Shown here piece after piece: positions 1 to 8,729 of a stretch of 64,000 bases of DNA. The stretch's first letter is position 1, and every line of letters begins with the position of its first letter. The notes below the pieces were generated by a model. That model searched no databases and had not been told where the DNA came from. It was given only the letters and a program-made list of their open reading frames with translations. This stretch comes from JAPPHA01 sp963664045 (GTDB lineage: Bacteria > Pseudomonadota > Alphaproteobacteria > Rhodobacterales > Rhodobacteraceae): assembly GCA_963664045.2 (NCBI GenBank), contig CAXXGT010000014.1, forward strand, positions 434,001 to 498,000. The letters run 5' to 3'. Both the position numbers and the translations under genes were made by a program.

Positions 1-12
1 GCCGTCTGAGCG

Positions 13-940
13 GTGGCCGACAACAGGCCCGGCGTGGCGGACATCTTCCGCCAGGCCGGGCCCGCATTCCGTGCGCGCTTCGCGGGCGCTCTCGACGCTG
101 TTGCGCTGAAGATCATGGACTGTATCGCGTGCTGCCGGACGGCGGTGCTCGGCGGCACCGTCTACCAGTGCACCGATTGCGGTCATGTGCATGGCGTCTG
201 GAAGTCCTGCGGCAACCGCCACTGTCCCTCCTGCCAGGGCGCGGCCGCGCACAAGTGGATGGAGAAACAGGCAGCCTGCATCCTGCCGGTGCCCTGTTTC
301 CACATCGTCTTCACCCTGCCGCGGCCGATCGCCCGGATCGCACTGCAGAACCGCAAGACGGTGTTCAACATCCTCTTCCGAACCGCCGCCGAGACCCTGA
401 AGACCATCAGCGCCGATCCCCGGCGCTTCGGGGCCAGGGATCGGCGGCACCGCGGTGCTGCACACCTGGAACCAGAAGATGGAATGGCACCCCCACCTGC
501 ACTGCCTGGTGCCCAATGGCGGCTTCGACGTCGGCACCGGACAATGGAAGGCCGGAAGCGACAGCTTCTTCGCACCCGTCAAGGTGCTCGCAAGCTTCTT
601 CCGACGACGCGTCCTCGAGGAACTCGCAAAGGCCCATGCCAGGCAGGAACTGGAGTTCCACGGCTCAATCGCCCACCTTGCCTGTCCCCGCGCCTTCGCC
701 CGGGTGCTGAAGCAGGCCCGAAAGCTCAACTGGAACGTCCATGCAAGGCCCCCGTTCAACGGCCCCGCGGCGGTGATCCGGTACCTCTCGCGCTATACAC
801 ACCGCATCGCAATCTCCGATGCCAGGATCCTGTCCCTCGACGACGACACCGTCACCTTCCGCTGCCGCAAGCCGACGGCAAAAGCCGGCGACAGGCCGTC
901 ATACGGGACCATGACCCTGAGCGTCGATCAGTTCATACGT
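13..940 (+). pseudogene. IS91-family transposase, 5' part (frameshifted and interrupted)
   Basis: N-terminal two thirds of an IS91-type (Y2, HUH-like) rolling-circle transposase. From a GTG at 13 the protein has a Cys-rich zinc-binding domain (CTDCG, then CGNRHCPSC) and the HIVFTLP motif. After about residue 140 the frame is lost through one extra G in the GGG run at 437-439. The next frame continues with HPHLHCLVPNGG and the catalytic-tyrosine region YLSRYTHR. The gene then runs into the end of RIT-1 near 940. Its C-terminus resumes at 4677. Two independent lesions make it non-functional. Confidence 0.88.
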
Positions 941-1024
941 CGTTATGGGAACCGAATGGTTATGGGAACCTTGAATCCCATGTGCCTGTCATGACACGCT
1001 TTTTCCAGTGATCAGGTTCCCATA
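938..1024. repeat. RIT-1 left terminal inverted repeat
   Basis: About 87 bp, inverted copy of 4565-4651, with one small difference after the run of Ts near 1003-1008. The motif TTATGGGAACC occurs twice near the outer edge, as expected for repeated recombinase binding sites. Confidence 0.92.
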
Positions 1025-1035
1025 ATAATTCCGGC

Positions 1036-2028
1036 TCAGATGTCGGAAAGCATCGCCATCAACGCGTCCTTCACGCCCGTGAACCGTCCCTTGGCGAGAC
1101 CCGGAGAACGCCACTCGGAGAGAATGCCCAACTTTGCGGCCGGATCAGTGCGCAGGTAAATCTCAGTGGTCTTGAGGCTCTGGTGCCCCAGCCACAGCGA
1201 GACCTTGCGGATGTCTCTGGTCGCCTCGAGAGTATCCAAGGCGCAAGCATGCCTCAGAGTATGTGGCGTTACCTTCCGGTGTGCGATCGACGGTTGGCTC
1301 CGCGCCGCCGTCGTGACATGGAGCGCAAGCCGCTTGGCGAAGCCGCGCCGGTTAATCCCCCGTCCCATCGCATTCAGGAACAGGTGGCGGTTGGGAACCT
1401 CGGGGCGGATTGAGAGCCATGCACCGAGCGCGTCGCCTGTTTCCTTCCAAAGCGGCAGGACACGGGCTCGCCGTCCCTTGCCCATGACCCGGACCTCGTC
1501 GAGCTGCGGCATTCTGACATCGTCGAGACCGAGGCCGACCAGTTCGGAGACGCGGAGCCCGGCATTGTAGGCGAGGTACAACATCGCCTGGTCCCGGGTT
1601 CCGGACCTGGTGGCGGTGTCCGGGGCCTCGAGCAGCGCTTTCACTTCGTCCCGGTCGAGATAGTCGAGCGCGGGAACATCGCCCTTCTTCTGCGGAATCG
1701 CATGCACCTGAGCTGCAATATCGAGATATTCCGGGTAGCGGAACTCGAGGAAATGGAAGAAGCTCTTGAGCGTGGCCAGACGGACATTGCGGGTATTGAC
1801 ACTGTTGCCCCGTTCCGCCTCGAGATGGTCGAGGAAGGCGAGAATGGTGTCGACATCGAGATGCCCGACCTCGAGCGTGCAGGGACGGATACCGTACCTG
1901 TTTGCGGCGAAAGGCGCGAGCAGCTTGAAGCCCCTGACGTAGTTCTCGATGGTATGCCGGCTTGCCCCCCGGTCACGGGGGAGATACTCCCGCAGGAAGG
2001 CTGCCAGCGGGGTTGCGAGTAGGGTCAT
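1036..2028 (-). CDS. RIT-1 tyrosine recombinase C
   Basis: Third gene of the trio, 330 residues. It has a SAM-like N-terminal DNA-binding domain (about 1-115) and a phage-integrase catalytic domain. The active-site elements are visible: Arg in LRVSELVGL, TPHTLRHA, LGHQSLKTTEIY with the nucleophile Tyr. The start ATG overlaps the ritB stop by four bases (ATGA), so translation is probably coupled. It probably acts with RitA and RitB on the element ends; the division of labour in RIT elements is not settled. Confidence 0.9.
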   Translation of the reverse strand: MTLLATPLAAFLREYLPRDRGASRHTIENYVRGFKLLAPFAANRYGIRPCTLEVGHLDVDTILAFLDHLEAERGNSVNTRNVRLATLKSFFHFLEFRYPEYLDIAAQVHAIPQKKGDVPALDYLDRDEVKALLEAPDTATRSGTRDQAMLYLAYNAGLRVSELVGLGLDDVRMPQLDEVRVMGKGRRARVLPLWKETGDALGAWLSIRPEVPNRHLFLNAMGRGINRRGFAKRLALHVTTAARSQPSIAHRKVTPHTLRHACALDTLEATRDIRKVSLWLGHQSLKTTEIYLRTDPAAKLGILSEWRSPGLAKGRFTGVKDALMAMLSDI

Positions 2029-2957
2029 GTCTTTGTCCTTTCCTTTCCCTTCATGTGCAGTTTCTCGGTCGCCTCCGACACCTGGCGCATGAGGACGGGT
2101 GTTGCCTCAAGGTACCAGTAGGTGTCGGTGACGTTGGTGTGTCCGAGGTAGGTCGACAGTGCGAGCATGTGTCGGCCGACATCCTTCCGGCTGGAAGAGA
2201 TGCAGCCTTCCAGCGCACGGACGGCGAACCCGTGTCTCAGGTCGTGCAGCCTGGGGCCGGGTTCTCCGGCACTGCCGCGTACTCCAGTCTTGCGTGCAAG
2301 CAGGATGAAGATCCTGGTCAGATAATCCGGATTCACCGGCCGGCCGGATTCGAGCACGAACAGGTGTTCGCCGTTTCCGCCCTGCCGTTTCCGCGCCACG
2401 AGGTAGTCGTCGAGGGCGCGGCGGGTGCTCTCGTGCAGGGGTACAAGGCGGTCCCTGCGGTTCTTGGTGTTCCTGACCAGAAGTCCGTCCGGTCCCAGGT
2501 CGCTCAACAGCAGCCCGGCCGCTTCCGAGCGCCTCAGGCCGGTGCATGCCATGAGACCGATGATGAAGTGGAAGGTCAGCGGGGTGAGTGACCCAGCCGG
2601 TGGCAGGGACAGCGCCTCCGTCAAGATCTTCCGGATCTCCTCCGGCGATGGAATGTACGGCGGTGGCCGATACCGTCTCGGTTTGCCGAGAGCGTCCCGG
2701 TGGGGCACCTCGTGACGGTCATCCTCGACATGGAGGAAGACGGCCATGCCGCGGACGATGCGCAATTGCCTTTGTGCCTCGCGGACCGATGCTGCCGTGC
2801 CAGCCCAGTCCAGGACACTGTTTGTACGTACGAATTTGTCGCCCCTGGCGTCGGCATGTTCGGCGTAACGCATCAACACCCGCTCCTGTCCCCTGAATGA
2901 CAGGCCCAGTGCTTTCTTGCTTGCGACGTAATCCTTCGCGTGATCCGTCATGGTCAT
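2025..2957 (-). CDS. RIT-1 tyrosine recombinase B
   Basis: Second gene of the trio, 310 residues, overlapping ritA and ritC by four bases at each end. Catalytic features are Arg in CTGLRRSEAAGL, HDLRHGFAV, LGHTNV and a Tyr in DTYWYLEATP. The long spacing between the HxxR box and LGH is typical of the middle recombinase of RIT elements. No lesion is seen. Confidence 0.9.
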   Translation of the reverse strand: MTMTDHAKDYVASKKALGLSFRGQERVLMRYAEHADARGDKFVRTNSVLDWAGTAASVREAQRQLRIVRGMAVFLHVEDDRHEVPHRDALGKPRRYRPPPYIPSPEEIRKILTEALSLPPAGSLTPLTFHFIIGLMACTGLRRSEAAGLLLSDLGPDGLLVRNTKNRRDRLVPLHESTRRALDDYLVARKRQGGNGEHLFVLESGRPVNPDYLTRIFILLARKTGVRGSAGEPGPRLHDLRHGFAVRALEGCISSSRKDVGRHMLALSTYLGHTNVTDTYWYLEATPVLMRQVSEATEKLHMKGKERTKT

Positions 2958-4516
2958 CGGGCATCTCCCTCGAACGGCCAGGGCTGCACGATTTCGCGGA
3001 GCATCCGGACATCGACGCGGGCATGGATCGCGGTGATGTCTGGAGAGCTGTGCCTGAGCAGGGTGCCGATGGTTTCCAGGGGCTCGCCGTCACGCAGGAG
3101 ATTCGTCGCCGCCGAGTGCCTGAACAGGTGTGACGATGTCGGGCCGACGCCCCGGATACCGGCCCGCTCGATCGCACGGCTGACGATCGAGCCGCTGATG
3201 CACTGTCGCGACACGGGGCGGTATGGCGCCCTGCAGCGGAGAAACACCGCTCTCTCATCGCTGCGCGGCCGGGCCTCCAGGATGTAGTCCCGCAGCGCGT
3301 CGCCCACATCCTGCGGCAGCGGCAGTTCCGCCGCGCGCCGCGACTTGCCGCTGACCCGGATGACGGCCCTGTCCCAGTCGATGTCGTCGAGATGCAGCCC
3401 GCAGACGTCGCCGGCCCGCAACGCAAGCCGGGCGAGCAGCAGCAGGGCTGCCCGGTCGCGCATCCCCATCGGCGTCGTCACGTCACAGGTCGCGATCATG
3501 CGTTCGATGTCATCCTGACCGACATGCCGGGGCAGGCTCTCGCCCCGGAGCCTCGGGATCGTCGGGACCGCGTGGACGAGTTCCGGCCGGCAGAGGCCGT
3601 TCGACCCGAGAAAGCGCAGGTACATCCGGAATGCACTCGTCTCGTCTCCGACCTGTCCGCGAGAGGCGGTTTCGAGACGGTCCAGGATCGTGTTCCGAAC
3701 CCGGGCGGAGTCATACGCCCCCGGGTCGTCGCCGAGAGCCGGAAGCAGCGTACGGATACGCCGTTCGTACTTGTCGACGGACGTGTCCCTGAGGCCGCGA
3801 TGCCGTCGAAGCCAGTGCAGGAATGCATCGAGATGTTCGCCATGTTCCGCGTGGGACTGCGGGGGCTTCGCCGCCGGGATGACATTCCTGCCTACCATGA
3901 ACGCAGCAAAAAGTCGGAGCATTGATCCGGAGGTACTGGCACCGGCAAACCTGGTGGACCTGCCGAAGAACCCCGGATGAACACAGGCACAATCATGGAC
4001 AAGAAAGCGACGCCGAATACGTTCGTCGGTTTCCGCAAGGGGAATGTCCGACAGGTAGAGCCAGACAATGAAGTGGCGGCACAGGGTCCCGCTCTGTCTG
4101 ATCACCGAAAGCGCGTATCCCCGCTCTTCCAGGGAATCCCGGAACTGCGTCGCGAGGTCTCCGCCCGCCTCGATCTCCGCAGGCACCTCTGCCCGCCCGG
4201 TCTCGAGCAGGTACCGGAGGAACCTGACCGCAAACCGCCTGCACTGTCGACCGGGCCTCCTGCCGGTCCGACGTCGGCCAGGGCAATGGCATTCATGGCG
4301 CATGAAGCGGTCAAGGAGGCGGATGTCGAACGTGTCGAGACCCGGTCCGTTGAGCGCCAGCCAGACCGCGATGTGCCTGGCCGTACTGGTCAATTCGCCG
4401 GTCATCCTGTCGGAAAGGCCAAGGCCTTCCAGGTGCTCCGCGTAGCACCGGACAACTCGGGAATCCCGTTCAGGAACCACATCGGGCAGTGGCGGACTGA
4501 ATTGTTTCGAAAGCAT
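2954..4516 (-). CDS. RIT-1 tyrosine recombinase A with His in place of the catalytic Tyr
   Basis: First gene of the trio, 520 residues, about 100 longer than RitA of RIT-2 and RIT-3 because of a longer N-terminal region with a Cys/His/Arg-rich stretch near 75-95. Arg (LRAGDVCGL), HLFRH and the RHSS box are present. The position that is IYARVD in the relatives reads IHARVD. The codon is CAT at 3023-3025 (read on the minus strand), one transition from TAT. Strand cleavage by this subunit is therefore expected to be lost unless another Tyr substitutes. The ORF is otherwise intact. Confidence 0.85.
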   Translation of the reverse strand: MLSKQFSPPLPDVVPERDSRVVRCYAEHLEGLGLSDRMTGELTSTARHIAVWLALNGPGLDTFDIRLLDRFMRHECHCPGRRRTGRRPGRQCRRFAVRFLRYLLETGRAEVPAEIEAGGDLATQFRDSLEERGYALSVIRQSGTLCRHFIVWLYLSDIPLAETDERIRRRFLVHDCACVHPGFFGRSTRFAGASTSGSMLRLFAAFMVGRNVIPAAKPPQSHAEHGEHLDAFLHWLRRHRGLRDTSVDKYERRIRTLLPALGDDPGAYDSARVRNTILDRLETASRGQVGDETSAFRMYLRFLGSNGLCRPELVHAVPTIPRLRGESLPRHVGQDDIERMIATCDVTTPMGMRDRAALLLLARLALRAGDVCGLHLDDIDWDRAVIRVSGKSRRAAELPLPQDVGDALRDYILEARPRSDERAVFLRCRAPYRPVSRQCISGSIVSRAIERAGIRGVGPTSSHLFRHSAATNLLRDGEPLETIGTLLRHSSPDITAIHARVDVRMLREIVQPWPFEGDAR

Positions 4517-4564
4517 GATCTCTCTCCTGTCAATGTCAAAACCGACAGGAGTAGAGCAGATTTT

Positions 4565-4651
4565 TATGGGAACCTGATCAGGAGAAAAAGCGTGTCATGA
4601 CAGGCACATGGGATTCAAGGTTCCCATAACCATTCGGTTCCCATAACGACG
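4565..4651. repeat. RIT-1 right terminal inverted repeat
   Basis: Inverted partner of 938-1024. It lies just upstream of ritA and so probably also carries its promoter. Confidence 0.92.
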
Positions 4652-4676
4652 TTGATGGGAATGTTCCCATCAACGT
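4649..4676. repeat. 28-bp palindrome at the ritA end of RIT-1
   Basis: Perfect inverted repeat with 12-bp arms (ACGTTGATGGGA) and a 4-nt centre. It has no counterpart at the left end of the element. A palindrome of equal total length sits at the same place in RIT-3 (30347-30374). It may be a strand-exchange core or a coupling sequence left by integration. Confidence 0.85.
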
Positions 4677-4985
4677 CGATTCCTGATGCATCGCCTCCCG
4701 GCAGGCTTCCACCGCATCCGGCACTTCGGCATCCTCGCAAACGCCTGCCGGGCCAGGACCCTCGAGGCCGTACCGGAAGCCGGCCGCCACGAACCCCCAC
4801 ATGCAGCCGGTGACGAAACCGGAACCGGGGAGACGGACAGACCGGAGGCCCCGGCCTGTCCGAATTGCGGCAAACCCTCCGAGCCCGTCCTGACCATCCG
4901 AAGAAACCCCACCGACCGGGAGGTGGCCAAGGCAATGGAGATCATCCGAAAACGCGGCCCTCCCCGTCCTCACGAAACGACATGA
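4677..4985 (+). pseudogene. IS91-family transposase, 3' part
   Basis: Continuation of the transposase that starts at 13. If 941-4676 is removed, the codons before and after join in frame as FIRR-FLMHRLPAGFHRIRHFG, the normal IS91 sequence around GFHRIRH. The protein ends with a CPNCG zinc-ribbon-like pair and stops at the TGA at 4983-4985. This fixes the RIT-1 insertion point and shows that the transposon invaded an already existing IS91 element. Confidence 0.85.
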
Positions 4986-5280
4986 AGACAACGCCAGAAA
5001 GCATGCAGAATATCCAGCGGCCCCGGGACCGCCACGGGCCCGCTCGTGCCCGTCGCGCCGAACCGACACAAACGGCGCGAAATGTCGCCGTCTCCGGACC
5101 CGATACTTCAGCCGGAGACGGACCAGACAGGCCAGACGCTCCGTTCGGGACATGCGGTCCCCGAAGATCCCCCGCATCAAACGGGATCAACCGGCCAGGC
5201 TGAAAACCCCGAATCAACTTTCTACAAGAGGCCAAGGTCGCGCCAGGCGCGGCTTCGTTCAAACCGGCTTAGTGTCGGCG
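4986..5280. other. IS91 3' flank, no gene seen
   Basis: About 300 bp after the transposase stop. No convincing coding sequence on either strand. It probably holds the terminal non-coding part of the IS91-type element, but its replication terminus was not pinpointed. Confidence 0.4.
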
Positions 5281-5309
5281 TTTCAGCCAACACTAACCAA
5301 GATAGTTTC

Positions 5310-5372
5310 GGTGGCTCGAAAAACCCAAGTTTTTCAGTGATGTTCTTGGAATTTCCGCAACATGATATTTGG
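5310..5372 (-). repeat. Remnant of a RIT-2-type terminal repeat
   Basis: On the minus strand this starts CATGTTGCGGAAATTCC and includes CGAGCCACCG, both as in the RIT-2 terminal repeat (31052-31142), with a diverged middle. It lies about 290 bp beyond the ritC-like stop at 5658, the same spacing as in RIT-2, so it is the right end of a second, mostly deleted copy. Confidence 0.7.
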
Positions 5373-5588
5373 ACTGTCACCTGTATTTGATGGTCGGATT
5401 TGCGGCGATGAGGAGAATCGCCGACCTCTAATTCCTGTCCGTCTGTCCCCTCCTTTTCGATCCGCATGACGCCCCCATGGCCGCACACGTACCGGGATAT
5501 TTGCTGCGCCGAAGTGACACCGATCCGCATCGGAGGCAGTGCAAGCGGCACTTCCCCTTGCATGCGAGGCCATCGCAAAACGAGGAAT

Positions 5589-5646
5589 TGCGGTTAGCCG
5601 GAACCGTGATCCCGGGATCGGGGCCTTCCCGCTCACCGCAACATAT
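5589..5646. repeat. Subterminal inverted repeat of a RIT-2-like remnant
   Basis: Arms resembling TTGCGGT and ACCGCAA surround GATCCCGGGATC. The same arrangement follows ritC of RIT-2 at 30806-30864. It supports the reading of 5310-5828 as the end of a RIT-2-like element. Confidence 0.6.
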
Positions 5647-5657
5647 TCCTTTTCCGC

Positions 5658-5828
5658 TCAGAGCGCATCAAGGAAGGCCATCAGCCCCCTGTTTGCCTTC
5701 CAGGGCTTTTCCGGTCCGGGTTCCGCCGCATCGCACGGCGCCATGGCACGGGCCTTCATCCCGAGATCGATTTCGGCGTAGATGTTGGTGGTCTCGAGAC
5801 TGACATGTCCGAGCCAGGCACGGACGGG
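5658..5828 (-). pseudogene. RIT-2-type ritC, C-terminal fragment
   Basis: The last ~55 residues of a tyrosine recombinase, ending GLMAFLDAL then TGA. They contain AWLGHVSLETTNIYAEID with the catalytic Tyr and are nearly identical to the end of RIT-2 RitC (30651-30794). The upstream part is missing; sequence identity stops near 5828, where an unrelated AT-rich junction begins. Confidence 0.85.
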
Positions 5829-5859
5829 CGTATAATTTTATCATGGCGACATTTTTGTC

Positions 5860-6171
5860 TCATGCTGCGAAAACTTGGCAGGTTGGTTTGGCGTTGTCAT
5901 TTGCTGCCAGAGCGTTCCACGCACGGCCGAACCGGCCTGACAGGATCAGTGCCCGGAAGGTCATGATCGCCTGGCCGCCCTCATCGATCCAGGCGATCAC
6001 CCAGGCACTGATCTCGTCGGCAGACAGGTTCTGCGGCGTCCGGCCGCAATCTCGTGACAGAACGCTGACCGTGCGCTGGGAATTGTCCTGCGTAACCGGC
6101 GACAGACCCTTCAAGGTCATCACCTCGACCATTTTCCGGCGGGCTGGCGATATCGTGACTTTCATGTTCAT
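5860..6171 (-). pseudogene. Tyrosine integrase, N-terminal remnant
   Basis: The first ~60 residues (PARRKMVEVMTLKGLSPVTQ and following, then DEISAWVI) resemble the SAM-like N-terminal domain of integrases often found beside IS91 transposases. After that the sequence degenerates and no catalytic domain follows. The similarity is judged by eye, so the family call is moderate. It is convergent to the IS91 fragments and may be their former partner gene. Confidence 0.5.
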
Positions 6172-6418
6172 GTCCCATGTTCGAAATGGCCCCGAAAATC
6201 GGAGCACCAGGGAGATTGAGCACCAACCCAAGGTCATGGAAACCCACTACCTGCGTATCAAGCCAGAAAATGAAGCCGCGCGGAGGGCTAAAGAAGGAAA
6301 ACCGGGGAAGCATCACAACTGGCCGCGTGAACGGCCTTCGTTCAATATCACGATGATTGCAAGCTGAAGCGATTATGATTGCAGGTTGCCACACATAGAG
6401 ATGGAGAGAAATGTGAAA

Positions 6419-7402
6419 ATGCAACTGCCAAAGGCCGAACTTCATGTTCACCTAGAGTGTTCGATCGGCCCAAACCGTGCCCGTATTTTGGCGGCTAAGA
6501 ACAAGATTGATATTCCATCGAGAGTTTTTGATGCCAAAGGAAATTACTGCTACAAAGACTTCCCGGAATTTTTGAAACTGACCGAAATCGTGGGTAGCTG
6601 TCTGCTGGATGAACGCGACTACTATGACATCACATGGGAATATCTGGGCGAAGCTGCGGCCCAAGGCGTTGTGTATCAAGAGTTAATATTCTGGCCCGGA
6701 TTGGCGGTGCAGAACGGTCTGGCGGGCGAGGTTGCCTTGGACGCGGTCAAACAGGCCATCGCGGATGCAGAGGAAGGGTTTGGAATAAAAACTGTGGTTC
6801 AGATTGTTCTGGTCCGTCACTATGGCCCCGAGGATTGTGAACGTGTTGCCAAATGGGCGGTGTCGCTGGACGACCCAATTGTGCGGGGGGTGAACCTTGC
6901 CGGAAATGAGATTACCCATCCCGCAGACATGTTCAAAAAGGCATTTCAGATTGCGCAGGATGGCGGCTTACAGGGCGTTGTTCATGCGGGCGAGGCGATG
7001 GGGCCGCAAAGTGTTTGGGCCGCTCTGGAAATACCGGGCATTACCCGGATTGGGCATGGTGTACGGTCGATCGAAGATTCGTCGCTGGTTCAGGCATTGG
7101 TTGAGCGGGGCGTTACATTGGAGGTCTGTCCCACATCCAATATTTGCACCGGAGTTTATAGTGATCTGAGTGCCCACCCGTTGCGGGAATTGCACGCCCA
7201 AGGGGTGACGGTTACGTTGAATTCCGATGACCCGCCGTATTTCTTTTCGACATTGGCCCAGGAATATGGCGTCGCCAAAAATGTGTTCGGGTTTTCGGAT
7301 GAGGAACTGTTTGAATTGACACGAAACGCAATCAAGGCCGGAATGTTGGACTCGCGCGAAAAGGCAGCACTTTTGGCCCGTGTTGATGGGGCGCGATCCT
7401 AG
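6419..7402 (+). CDS. Adenosine deaminase-family hydrolase
   Basis: Zn-dependent amidohydrolase of the adenosine/AMP deaminase family, about 327 residues. Visible motifs are HVHLE near the start (two metal His), VVHAGEA, RIGHGVRS, EVCPTSN and LNSDDPPYF. The start is uncertain: the ATG at 6419 follows GGAGAG by about 10 nt, and an in-frame GTG lies at 6413. It converges on the HD gene at 7450. Substrate (adenosine, 5'-deoxyadenosine or S-adenosylhomocysteine) cannot be read from sequence. The adenosylhomocysteinase-like gene at 18724 makes a purine-nucleoside role plausible. Confidence 0.88.
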   Translation: MQLPKAELHVHLECSIGPNRARILAAKNKIDIPSRVFDAKGNYCYKDFPEFLKLTEIVGSCLLDERDYYDITWEYLGEAAAQGVVYQELIFWPGLAVQNGLAGEVALDAVKQAIADAEEGFGIKTVVQIVLVRHYGPEDCERVAKWAVSLDDPIVRGVNLAGNEITHPADMFKKAFQIAQDGGLQGVVHAGEAMGPQSVWAALEIPGITRIGHGVRSIEDSSLVQALVERGVTLEVCPTSNICTGVYSDLSAHPLRELHAQGVTVTLNSDDPPYFFSTLAQEYGVAKNVFGFSDEELFELTRNAIKAGMLDSREKAALLARVDGARS

Positions 7403-7449
7403 CCAGGTTGCCGGGCGAACGGATCGCGATCACATTCGCAAGCGGCGCC

Positions 7450-8094
7450 TTAGGCGTCTGGCAAAAGCTCGCCCCGGATTTGTTCAACGAATTGGCGCAT
7501 GAAAGCAACGCGTTCTTCGGCCAGCGCGCGACCTGATACGGTTTGCATCATCGCGGGCAGCTTGAACAATTTTACGTCGAAGTGATCCAACGCAAAATTG
7601 CTGTCATCCAGTTTGCGCGCCTGCGCAAAGGGATCATCGCCATCAAACAGCGGTCGTTTCATCGCGCCCGAAATATGGAACACCCGCGCAATGCCAATCG
7701 CGCCAAGGGCGTCCAACCTGTCCGCATCTTGCAGGATTTTGGCCTCAATTGTTTCAGCTGGGACACCTGCGGAAAAGCTATGTGCTTCGATGGCGTGAGA
7801 GGCATTGGCGATTGCATCGGGTGACATTCCCAGTTCGGTCATGATCGGTCGGGCCGCCTGGGCGGACATGGCCGAAGCTTTGGATCGGTTGGGGTTGGAT
7901 TTTGGCAGGTTGACCAGATCATGCAGATAGGCCGCTGCAATCAAAACCACTTTGTCGCCTGCACCTTCGGATTGAGCGATGCGCAGCGCGACCTGTTTGA
8001 CCCGCCGCATATGGGACATGTCGTGGCTGCCATCCGACTGGCCCGCGTAGTTGCTCACGACTGCCTCTAAGTTCTGTTCAAAATCGTCGTTCAT
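7450..8094 (-). CDS. HD-domain phosphohydrolase
   Basis: 214 residues of the YedJ/YpgQ-like HD superfamily. Metal-binding motifs are HDMSHMRRV (about 24-32), AAYLHDLVN (about 54-62), an intervening His in EAHS, and the distal Asp in LQDADRLDALGAIG. Members hydrolyse nucleotide or other phosphate esters; the substrate is not predictable here. It overlaps the HAD gene by four bases and is the last gene of the minus-strand ABC operon, so it is probably co-expressed with transport. Confidence 0.85.
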   Translation of the reverse strand: MNDDFEQNLEAVVSNYAGQSDGSHDMSHMRRVKQVALRIAQSEGAGDKVVLIAAAYLHDLVNLPKSNPNRSKASAMSAQAARPIMTELGMSPDAIANASHAIEAHSFSAGVPAETIEAKILQDADRLDALGAIGIARVFHISGAMKRPLFDGDDPFAQARKLDDSNFALDHFDVKLFKLPAMMQTVSGRALAEERVAFMRQFVEQIRGELLPDA

Positions 8095-8726
8095 CCCAGA
8101 TGCTGTAGTGCCTCGATCAAGTTTTTCGCCACGGGGGCTCCGGTTTTTTCCAGCCGATTGCGCGAATACATGCCCGTCTCAACCAGGACTGGTCGTATGC
8201 CAAGGGCCGTTGATACTTTATAGTCATCCAGCGCGTCCCCGATCATTGCGACCTGCGCGGGATTGATCCCCAGGTCCCTCAGATGTTGGCGCAAATTTTC
8301 AAGTTTGCTGTGGGCCGAAGCCTCTTTATCGCCATCGACCCTCAGGAAGTGGTCACTAAGCCCATGTTGGTCGACAAGTTCGATAAGTTCTCCGTGCGGT
8401 GCCATCGACAGCACCGATTGCGACTGCCCGCTGGCGATCACAATGCCTAGGGCCTGGCGCGCATCACCAGCCAATGGCAAATTGCGTTTGGCAGGTTCGT
8501 AAAGTGACCAATAGAAATCTCGGGCATCCTGGATTTCGGCGTCGTCCGGTCTGCGCCCTAAAAAGGGTTCGTAAAAATCTGTGAAGTTTCGCACGCAATG
8601 GTGACGGATCTCGGCCTTGGTAACACCGCCCACGCCCATTTTTTCCAGCCAACCAATTGAGGCCTGAATGGTGATATCCGCATCATCCAAAAGGGTCCCG
8701 TTCCAGTCCCAGATGACGTGTTTCAT
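8091..8726 (-). CDS. HAD-superfamily phosphatase
   Basis: 211 residues. Motif I is WDWNGTLLDD at the N-terminus (nucleophile Asp), motif II is around VIASGQSQSV, and motif IV is IGDALDDYKV. The cap region suggests a small-molecule phosphatase of the phosphoglycolate/nucleotidase type. It starts four bases after the ATP-binding gene stop and overlaps the HD gene. Together with HD and MBL-fold proteins it may process a phosphorylated import substrate (inference). Confidence 0.85.
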   Translation of the reverse strand: MKHVIWDWNGTLLDDADITIQASIGWLEKMGVGGVTKAEIRHHCVRNFTDFYEPFLGRRPDDAEIQDARDFYWSLYEPAKRNLPLAGDARQALGIVIASGQSQSVLSMAPHGELIELVDQHGLSDHFLRVDGDKEASAHSKLENLRQHLRDLGINPAQVAMIGDALDDYKVSTALGIRPVLVETGMYSRNRLEKTGAPVAKNLIEALQHLG

Positions 8727-8729
8727 GGG

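Larger units (their letters stand above)
938..4678. mobile_element. RIT-1: recombinase-in-trio element inserted in an IS91 transposase gene
   Basis: Complete RIT element: three overlapping tyrosine recombinase genes on the minus strand, flanked by near-perfect terminal inverted repeats of about 87 bp. A 28-bp palindrome lies outside the right repeat. RIT elements are an established class with three recombinases in fixed order A-B-C. The flanks share ACGTCG, and excision of 3736 bp restores the IS91 frame. Only about 10 bp separate the left repeat from the ritC stop, so the element is almost entirely coding. Confidence 0.9.

Noticed and set aside
938..4678. Integron or prophage integrase cluster
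   Set aside because: Three overlapping recombinases bounded by long inverted repeats fit RIT elements; no attC sites, gene cassettes or phage genes.
5843..6367. 174-residue plus-strand ORF
   Set aside because: The opposite strand holds an integrase N-terminal remnant with recognisable sequence; the plus frame has no domain and crosses the remnant boundary.
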